Origin: Candidatus Aminicenantota bacterium | GTDB taxonomy: Bacteria; Acidobacteriota; Aminicenantia; Aminicenantales; Aminicenantaceae | DNA: 5,264 nucleotides | NCBI GenBank assembly: GCA_030620655.1 | Contig: JAUXEH010000231.1 | Coordinates: forward strand, 1 to 5,264 | Direction: 5' to 3' | In this document: positions 1-5,094 of the stretch, in pieces | How the letters are laid out: each line of letters begins with the position of its first letter | Numbering within the stretch: position 1 is the first letter of the stretch | The notes under the pieces: generated by a model | Database searches by the model: none | Seen by the model: the letters and a program-made list of their open reading frames with translations, nothing else | What the model was told of the DNA's origin: nothing | Program-made: the position numbers and the translations under genes

Positions 1-572
1 CGGCTACTCGGGAATACATCCATCTGGTCAGGGGAGAATATGATTCCATCCTGGTAGGGATCAACACGATCATCCGGGACGATCCCATGCTCACCGTGCG
101 TCATTCGCACTGGCGGGGGAAAAAACAGCTCCGGATCATCCTGGATTCCGGATTGAGGTTACCCCTCAGGGCCCGGATCCTGGAGACTCTTTCCCGCGGT
201 GACCTCCTGATCTTCACCGGTCCGCACGTGCCCCCACGCAAGAAAAAGGCCCTGGAAGAAAAAGGCGCGCGCATCGTTTCTGTTTCCCTCTCGCAGGGAC
301 GTCTGGATCTCCGGGAGGTCCTGGCATGGCTGGCACGGCACGAGATCTCCAGCGTCCTGGTGGAGGGGGGAGGCCGGGTCCACACGGACTTCCTGGAGAA
401 GCGCCTGGCCGACAAGTTCCTGGTCACCGTCTCCCCCAAACTGATAGGGGGGAATCGTGCCCCTACGTTCCTGCAGGGAAAGGGGATCCAAAGCATGGAA
501 GACGCGCAGAGCCTCAGGGGAATCCGGGAGTTCCGGATCCAGGACGACATTCTGATCGAGGGATATTTCTGA
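1..572 (+). CDS. ribD: RibD, C-terminal reductase domain (5' end cut by window edge)
   Basis: This is the end of the bifunctional pyrimidine deaminase/reductase of riboflavin synthesis. The part present is the RibD_C reductase domain, which uses NADPH to reduce the ribosyl side chain of the deaminated pyrimidine. The reading frame is open from base 3 (Ala-Thr-Arg-Glu...) and gives 189 residues before TGA at 570-572. A full RibD is about 360 residues, so the zinc deaminase domain lies outside the window. Visible family motifs are SILVGINTIIRDDPMLTVR near the start (family consensus AVLVGIGTVLADDPxLTVR), LRIILDSGLRLPL, the glycine-rich LVEGGGRVHTDFL and the following VSPKLIGG. An ATG at 87 lies inside the LVGINTIIRDDPM motif and is not the true start. 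The stop shares a base with the ribE start (TGATG), so the two genes are probably translationally coupled. Identification is firm; promoter and any FMN riboswitch would be upstream of the window. Confidence 0.95.
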   Translation, partial: ATREYIHLVRGEYDSILVGINTIIRDDPMLTVRHSHWRGKKQLRIILDSGLRLPLRARILETLSRGDLLIFTGPHVPPRKKKALEEKGARIVSVSLSQGRLDLREVLAWLARHEISSVLVEGGGRVHTDFLEKRLADKFLVTVSPKLIGGNRAPTFLQGKGIQSMEDAQSLRGIREFRIQDDILIEGYF

Positions 573-1180
573 TGTTTACGGGAATCATCACACACCAAGG
601 AGAGTTCCAGGGATTGCAAAAGGGCCGCAGGGAGATGTGCCTCAGGGCCCCGGAGCTGGGCGGCACCCTCGGTCTGGGTGACAGCCTGGCTGTCAACGGG
701 GTCTGTCTGAGCCTCATCCGGAAGGACAACGACCTACTGTATTTCAACCTATCGGAGGAGACCCTGAAGAAGACCACGCTGGGCACCTTGAAAAAAGGCA
801 ACCCCCTGAACCTGGAGCCGTCACTGACGCTGGCCGCTCCTCTCGGCGGCCACCTGGTCACAGGCCATATCGACGGCGTGGGCAGGGTCCAGCGCGTTAC
901 ACCCCGGAGCGGCGGCAAGCGGATCGCGGTCACCTTTCCTCCTGAGCTGAGGGCCTTCTTTGTACCCACGGGATCGGTGGCGCTCGATGGAGTAAGCCTG
1001 ACAGTGGCTTCTCTTTCCGCGTCGATCCTCGAGGTGGAAGTCATCCCCATTACGCTGGAGCAGACGCATATCGCTCTCTGGAAGCCCGGACGGACCGTCA
1101 ACATCGAGTGTGACATCATCGGCAAATACGTGTATAATTGGACGGTCAAACCCTGTATCAAAACTAAGCTGGAAAGGTAA
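572..1180 (+). CDS. ribE: Riboflavin synthase (alpha subunit)
   Basis: It catalyses dismutation of two 6,7-dimethyl-8-ribityllumazine molecules to riboflavin in the cytoplasm. The 202 residues form two lumazine-binding repeats, roughly 1-95 and 96-190. The N-terminal MFTGII is the family signature; repeat 1 has GDSLAVNGVCLSL (36-48) and SEETLKKTTLG (61-71); the junction has GHLVTGHIDGVG (93-104); repeat 2 has GSVALDGVSLTV (134-145) and DIIGKYV (181-187). By my alignment to the remembered E. coli enzyme, its Ser146 and Asp185 correspond to Ser142 and Asp181 here. I chose the ATG at 572 because the protein then begins exactly at MFTG and a GAGGGA ribosome site lies at 558-563, eight bases upstream. 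The frame is open further upstream (to an ATG at 326), but that stretch runs over ribD and is not family sequence. ribBA follows after two bases. The symbol is ribE in Bacillus-style naming and ribC in E. coli. Confidence 0.96.
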   Translation: MFTGIITHQGEFQGLQKGRREMCLRAPELGGTLGLGDSLAVNGVCLSLIRKDNDLLYFNLSEETLKKTTLGTLKKGNPLNLEPSLTLAAPLGGHLVTGHIDGVGRVQRVTPRSGGKRIAVTFPPELRAFFVPTGSVALDGVSLTVASLSASILEVEVIPITLEQTHIALWKPGRTVNIECDIIGKYVYNWTVKPCIKTKLER

Positions 1181-1182
1181 AT

Positions 1183-2403
1183 ATGATGTCTGCAAACACG
1201 GGCGTAGCCTCAGTAGAGGACGCCATCAAGACCACCAAGGCCGGTAAGCTGATCATCATCACAGACGACGAAGACCGTGAAAACGAGGGTGACCTGATGG
1301 TCGCCGCGGAAAAGGTCACCCCGGATATCATCAATTTCATGGCCAAGCACGGTCGCGGCCTCATCTGTCTGTCATTGACGCGGGATCGCGCCCGTCAGTT
1401 GGAGCTCCCGCTCATGGTGACGGACAACACGGCCCCGTTTCAGACCGCCTTTACCATCTCCATAGATGCCAAAGAGGGGACCACCACGGGAATCTCCGCC
1501 TATGACCGGGCCAAGACCGTATTGACCGCCATCGACCCTGAAACCAAACCCTCGGACCTAGCCCGGCCCGGGCACATATTCCCGCTCGAGGCCGTCAAGG
1601 GAGGGGTCTTGAAGAGGGCCGGGCAGACCGAAGCGTCTGTCGACATCGCACGCCTGGCCGGCCTGGATCCCACGGGAGTCATATGTGAGATCATGAACGA
1701 CGACGGCACCATGTCCCGAATGCCCGACCTGGAAGCGTTCAGCCAGACCTACGACATCCCCATCGTCACCATCGCGGATCTCATCCAATACCGCATGCGG
1801 CATGAAATCCTGATCCAGAAGATCGAGGAAGCGGACCTGCCGACCAAATTCGGTCATTTCAAGGTCATGGTGTATCAAGACGCCATCCACGGCGAACAGC
1901 ATGTGGCTCTGGTCAAAGGGGATCTCAATAAGGACGAGCCCACCCTGGTGCGTGCCCATTCCCAGTGCCTGACCGGCGACACCTTCGGCTCAATCCGCTG
2001 CGACTGCGGAGAGCAGCTGAGCCGCTCCATGGAGATGATCGAAAAAGCGGGCAAAGGGGTCATACTCTACATCCTGAACCATGAAGGCCGGGGCATCGGC
2101 CTGGCCAACAAGATCAAGGCCTATGCCATTCAGGACCAGGGAGTCGACACGGTGGAGGCCAATGAGAAGCTGGGTTTCAAGCCCGATCACCGTGATTACG
2201 GCCTCGGTGCCCAGATCCTGGTATCCCTAGGCGTCAACAAACTGCGCCTCATCAGCAACAATCCGCGCAAGTTCATCGGCCTGGCCGGATACGGGCTGGA
2301 GATCGTCGATCGAATCCCTCTCGAGATCCCACCCAACCAGGCCAACCGCCGTTATCTGAAAACCAAGAAAGAAAAAATGGGTCACATCCTGGAAATGGTG
2401 TGA
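1183..2403 (+). CDS. ribBA: Bifunctional DHBP synthase / GTP cyclohydrolase II
   Basis: A 406-residue fusion making both riboflavin precursors. The RibB half (about 8-205) converts ribulose 5-phosphate to dihydroxybutanone phosphate and formate; it has DDEDRENEGDL (28-38), HGRGLIC (56-62), TTTGISAYDRAKT (100-112), RPGHIFPL (128-135) and CEIMNDDGTMSR (168-179). The RibA half (about 206-406) opens the GTP ring; it has zinc cysteines C262, C273 and C275 in CLTGDTFGSIRCDCGEQL, EGRGIGL (301-307), the KAY tyrosine Y314, DHRDYG with R337, and NNPRK (359-363). The oddity is KRAGQTEASVD, where E. coli RibB has RGGHTEATID: the metal-binding His is Gln148 here (codon 1624-1626), although partner residues E33/E35 and E169 are present. 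The start is ambiguous between adjacent ATGs at 1183 and 1186; GGAAAGG at 1171-1177 lies 5 or 8 bases away, which slightly favours 1186. Length and domain order are normal for RibBA. Confidence 0.96.
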   Translation: MMSANTGVASVEDAIKTTKAGKLIIITDDEDRENEGDLMVAAEKVTPDIINFMAKHGRGLICLSLTRDRARQLELPLMVTDNTAPFQTAFTISIDAKEGTTTGISAYDRAKTVLTAIDPETKPSDLARPGHIFPLEAVKGGVLKRAGQTEASVDIARLAGLDPTGVICEIMNDDGTMSRMPDLEAFSQTYDIPIVTIADLIQYRMRHEILIQKIEEADLPTKFGHFKVMVYQDAIHGEQHVALVKGDLNKDEPTLVRAHSQCLTGDTFGSIRCDCGEQLSRSMEMIEKAGKGVILYILNHEGRGIGLANKIKAYAIQDQGVDTVEANEKLGFKPDHRDYGLGAQILVSLGVNKLRLISNNPRKFIGLAGYGLEIVDRIPLEIPPNQANRRYLKTKKEKMGHILEMV

Positions 2404-2418
2404 CCACAACGATACGTC

Positions 2419-2934
2419 ATGGCAAACATAACTCCCACCGACGCGAAAAAAGAATCACCCATTAACGATGCCCTCCACAGGATCAAGTCGACCAGCGATA
2501 CACAAACGCGCCTCGAACTTTTTCAGGGCCTCATAAAGGACTCCTCTCCCTGGGTTTGTGACGTTCTCCTGGAGTGTCTCGACGATGCCTGTGAAAAGAT
2601 CCGCAGCCTCATCATCAAAACCCTGAGCGAGCGTGAAGACCTGGACCTGGAAAGCGTTTACAGGCGGCTCACGGCCCTGCACTGGTACGCCAAAAGCGGG
2701 AGTCTCCGCATCCTGGGGCGCAGAAGGGACCCCGGTTCAGTCAAAAGGATCGAATCCGTACTGACCGACCCCAATACCGATGTCCGGATCCAGGCGGCCT
2801 GGGCGCTGGGGGAGATCGGAGGGGAAGAGTCGCTGGCTCTGCTGGCCCGCCTCGCCCAGGACAGCAACAACTTTGTCCGGGTATCTGCGGAGAAGGCGCT
2901 GCAGAAGGCCTCCGATCTCAAATTCACAGGATGA
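2419..2934 (+). CDS. Small HEAT-repeat protein of unknown function
   Basis: A 171-residue, soluble-looking, charged alpha-helical protein with no signal peptide or membrane segment. The C-terminal half reads as two to three HEAT/PBS-type helical repeats: about 87-117 (SLRILGRRRDPGSVKRIESVL), 118-148 (DPNTDVRIQAAWALGEIGG then ESLALLARL) and 149-165 (DSNNFVRVSAEKALQKA). The D-P-x-x-x-V-R...A-x-x-A-L-G-x-I-G pattern is typical. Residues 26-85 look like weaker repeats of the same kind (DSSPWVCDVLLECLDD, ACEKIRSLIIKTLSER). Such folds usually bind another protein; no catalytic residues are visible, and the partner cannot be read from sequence. ATG 2419 is the only Met in the protein and follows the ribBA stop by 15 bases, with no clear ribosome site, so translation may rely on reinitiation from ribBA. 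Its last 11 bases overlap the 3' end of dtd on the other strand. It occupies the slot where ribH often sits, but has no resemblance to lumazine synthase. Confidence 0.85.
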   Translation: MANITPTDAKKESPINDALHRIKSTSDTQTRLELFQGLIKDSSPWVCDVLLECLDDACEKIRSLIIKTLSEREDLDLESVYRRLTALHWYAKSGSLRILGRRRDPGSVKRIESVLTDPNTDVRIQAAWALGEIGGEESLALLARLAQDSNNFVRVSAEKALQKASDLKFTG

Positions 2935-3355
2935 AGGTCACGGGCCCATCGTTGATGAGCCGGACGTCCATCATGGCGCCGAAAACTCCGGTCGCCACTT
3001 CCACTCCCTGCTCTCTCAAGCGGCCTACAAAATAATCGAACAGGACTGCTGCGCTCCGAGGAGGCTCTGCCCGGTCGAAACTGGGCCGGCGGCCCTTGCG
3101 TATGCATCCCGCCAGGGTGAACTGGGAGACCGCCAGCACCCCTCCCCCGATGTCGAGCAGCGACAGGTTCATCTTGTCGTCGGAGTCGGGGAATATCCTG
3201 AGCTCGGCCACTTTTTTAGACAGATAGTCAGCCTCCGTCGCGCTGTCGCCCTTTTCCACCCCCACGAGCAGGCACACGCCGCGCCCGATCCGTCCGACGG
3301 TCTCGTCCCCCACACTCACCGATGCTTCTTTGACCCGCTGCAGCACGATTTTCAT
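2924..3355 (-). CDS. dtd: D-aminoacyl-tRNA deacylase
   Basis: It hydrolyses D-amino acids (and glycine from tRNA-Ala, in the family) wrongly esterified to tRNA, a cytoplasmic proofreading step after charging. The 143 residues match the usual family length of about 145 and align end to end: MKIVLQRVKEASVSV at the start, KMNLS (61-65), the SQFTL motif (77-81), KGRRPSF (87-93), FGAMMDV (125-131) and the C-terminal NDGPVT (135-140), which carries the Gly-cisPro pair that reads chirality. After SQFTL the common A-A/Y-A-D becomes AGC (82-84), a mild departure. The start is fixed by ATGA overlap with the murJ stop and by GGGAG on the minus strand about seven bases before the ATG (3363-3367 on +), so it is translated coupled to murJ. 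The 3' end overlaps the HEAT gene by 11 bases, leaving no space for a terminator between the convergent operons. Confidence 0.96.
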   Translation of the reverse strand: MKIVLQRVKEASVSVGDETVGRIGRGVCLLVGVEKGDSATEADYLSKKVAELRIFPDSDDKMNLSLLDIGGGVLAVSQFTLAGCIRKGRRPSFDRAEPPRSAAVLFDYFVGRLREQGVEVATGVFGAMMDVRLINDGPVTFIL

Positions 3356-4941
3356 GAATCGTCTCCCGCTGCCGTTTCGTCCCGTTTGGAGAAGAGCCCC
3401 TTGAGGCTCATAACCTCGCGGCGGCTGAAGATGAGGTTGAGCCCCATGTAGGCCGCGATCCCCACCAGGATGGTGGCCAGGAGGATCCCGATCTTCTCCA
3501 GATTGGCAGCGCCGTCGAAGGCGAATTGTCGATAAAAGATATAGATAACCATACCCATCGCGGCGGAGAACAGTGCCGCCTTCAAAGCGAAGAACAGCAT
3601 TCCCCTTTTGGGGATGGTTCCGATCTTCCTTTCCAGCAGAACGTACAGACCGAGGAAGTTAATCAACGAAGAGATGGCGAGGGCCAGGGCGATTCCGGCA
3701 ACCCGCAGGGGGCCCATCAACCACAGCGCGCTCGCGACATAGATGAAGGTGATGAAAAACGCCACCTTTACCGGAGTCTTGGTATCCTTCAGAGAGAAGA
3801 ACGCCGGGGCCACCACCTTGACACCGGAGATGGCGGGAATCGCCAGGGCAAAGTACAGGAGACAGGAGGCAGTCATATCCGTGGACAGGGAGCTGAACCT
3901 TCCGTACTGGAAGAGAACCTGGACGATGGGCCGGTGCAGGACGACAAGGCCCACGGTGGCGGGGAAGGTGATAAACGTGATCATCTTCAGGGAGAACTGA
4001 AGCGTACGTTTCATCTCGGGCATGTCTTTTCGGGCAGCCATATCTGAAAGCGTAGGAAGCAGGGCAATGGACAAGGCGATAGAAAACAGTCCCAGGGTCA
4101 GTTCCTGTATGCGTGAGGAATAATATAAGGAAGACACGCTCCCTTCCTCCAGAGTGGAAGCGATCATCCGGCTGATCGTGACGTTGATCTGGTAGATCCC
4201 TGCCCCGAAGATCCCGGGGATCATCAGGCGCCCCACCTTGCGCACCGCCGGGTGTGTAAAGGTCAAGAGGGGACGAAACCGCATGCCCTGCCGCCACGCA
4301 AAGGGGATCTGGAACGCCAACTGCAGGACACCTCCCAGGATCACACCTCCGGCAAAGATATAGGCCGGCTCGTCCGCACGGCCGGCCCACAGGGCGGCGG
4401 CGGCAATGATGGCGAGATTGAAGAGCACCGGCGTAAAGGCAGGAACAAAGAATTTGTGGAAGGAGTTGAGGACGGCCATGATCAGGGCGGCCAGGCTGAC
4501 CAGGAATATATAGGGAAACATGATTCGGGTGAGGACAATGGTCAGTTCCAGTTTCCCCGGAACCTCGCCATAATCTCCCGCCAGGAGCCGCACCAGGAGG
4601 GGGGACAGTAGGATCCCCAGCAGTGTGAGGACAGCCATGACCAGGGTCATACAGAAGAAAAAGGCGTTGGCGAAACGCCACAGCTTCTCCCGCGTGTCCC
4701 GGTTCTTGATCTGCGAGAACACGGGTATGAAGGCCGCCGTCATGGCACCCTCAGCTGTAAGGCGGCGCAGCAGGTTGGGAATGAGGAAGGCGATCGTGAA
4801 CGCGTCCATTCCCTTGCCGGTCCCCATGTAAAAAGCCTGGAGCAGGTCCCGGACATAACCAAGGATCCGGCTGAGGAAGGTGGGAAGCGACACCGCCAGG
4901 GTCGAACGAAGCAGCTTGCTGTTCCCGGCGCTTCTCTTCAT
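3352..4941 (-). CDS. murJ: Lipid II flippase MurJ (MviN family)
   Basis: An inner-membrane protein of the MOP superfamily that moves lipid II to the outer face for peptidoglycan synthesis. At 529 residues it has the expected size. I can place about 14 hydrophobic helices: roughly 11-35, 47-72, 90-118, 132-158, 167-187, 195-215, 236-262, 272-298, 316-338, 355-380, 390-410, 413-435, 447-470 and 483-505, followed by a charged tail. Signature segments are SRILGYVRD (24-32), DAFTIAFLIPNLLRRLTAEGA (46-66, in two overlapping motifs) and GSVSSLYYSSRIQELTLGLF (267-286). Compared with remembered E. coli MurJ at an offset of seven, the functionally important R18, R24, D39, R52 and R270 correspond to R25, R31, D46, R59 and R277, all present. 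The residue before R277 is Ser where E. coli has Asp269. No good ribosome site precedes ATG 4941. The stop overlaps dtd by ATGA. Probably transcribed from the region near 5058-5086. Confidence 0.96.
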   Translation of the reverse strand: MKRSAGNSKLLRSTLAVSLPTFLSRILGYVRDLLQAFYMGTGKGMDAFTIAFLIPNLLRRLTAEGAMTAAFIPVFSQIKNRDTREKLWRFANAFFFCMTLVMAVLTLLGILLSPLLVRLLAGDYGEVPGKLELTIVLTRIMFPYIFLVSLAALIMAVLNSFHKFFVPAFTPVLFNLAIIAAAALWAGRADEPAYIFAGGVILGGVLQLAFQIPFAWRQGMRFRPLLTFTHPAVRKVGRLMIPGIFGAGIYQINVTISRMIASTLEEGSVSSLYYSSRIQELTLGLFSIALSIALLPTLSDMAARKDMPEMKRTLQFSLKMITFITFPATVGLVVLHRPIVQVLFQYGRFSSLSTDMTASCLLYFALAIPAISGVKVVAPAFFSLKDTKTPVKVAFFITFIYVASALWLMGPLRVAGIALALAISSLINFLGLYVLLERKIGTIPKRGMLFFALKAALFSAAMGMVIYIFYRQFAFDGAANLEKIGILLATILVGIAAYMGLNLIFSRREVMSLKGLFSKRDETAAGDDS

Positions 4942-5047
4942 GTCATAAGGCTCTGTCTGAGGTTGGACCGCCTGCCTGACGGACCCTATAGTCTACCATA
5001 AAACCCCTGGTCTTGGGGACCACCCATGGTTAGCCTGAATAATTCAT
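4942..5047 (-). other. murJ leader with alternative short hairpins
   Basis: This non-coding stretch separates murJ from the A+T-rich block. Near 5004-5022 the sequence can fold two ways that exclude each other: CCCC (5004-5007) with GGGG (5015-5018), or TGGTC (5008-5012) with GACCA (5018-5022). Read on the minus strand, the CCCC/GGGG form is followed by TTTTAT, which loosely resembles a weak terminator or attenuator. The stems are only four to five pairs, so this may be chance. An extended -10-like TGGTAGACT also occurs on the minus strand around 4990-4998 without a matching -35. I see no gene here. Confidence 0.2.
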
Positions 5048-5057
5048 AAAAAATGTC

Positions 5058-5086
5058 AATATTTCACGTAATACAATTAATATCAA
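5058..5086 (-). promoter_or_regulatory. murJ: Candidate sigma70-type promoter for murJ-dtd
   Basis: On the minus strand TTGATA (5086-5081, five of six matches to TTGACA) is followed after 17 bases by AATATT (5063-5058, four of six to TATAAT). Transcription would begin near 5051 and give a leader of about 110 bases before murJ. A perfect TTGACA also occurs on the minus strand at 5059-5054, but I find no good -10 at the right distance from it. In A+T-rich DNA such matches arise easily, so this is only a candidate, supported by its position upstream of a leftward operon. Confidence 0.3.
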
Positions 5087-5094
5087 GGGGTTAC

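Noticed and set aside
1..86. FMN riboswitch upstream of the rib genes
   Set aside because: These bases are coding sequence of RibD; any riboswitch would be upstream of ribD outside the window.
326..571. In-frame upstream extension of ribE to an ATG at 326
   Set aside because: It overlaps ribD over 246 bases, has proline/glycine-rich out-of-frame composition, and the MFTG start at 572 with its ribosome site fits the family exactly.
514..1161. Long antisense frame opposite ribE
   Set aside because: Arg/Ser/Pro-rich shadow composition with no motif, no ribosome site, and opposite a gene with all its family motifs.
1963..2010. Abnormal zinc site in the GTP cyclohydrolase II half of RibBA
   Set aside because: C262, C273 and C275 have the normal spacing; the Gln before C262 where E. 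coli has Glu is outside the zinc ligands and I believe it occurs in other RibBA proteins.
2780..3451. A 223-codon + strand frame across the HEAT/dtd junction
   Set aside because: It lies over the HEAT gene's end in another frame and antisense to dtd and the murJ end; composition is low in hydrophobics and no family is recognised.
3659..4681. A 340-codon minus-strand frame inside murJ
   Set aside because: It is the shifted frame of murJ, rich in Pro, Arg, His and Gly as expected from high-G+C coding DNA, and matches no family; the murJ frame is intact from end to end.
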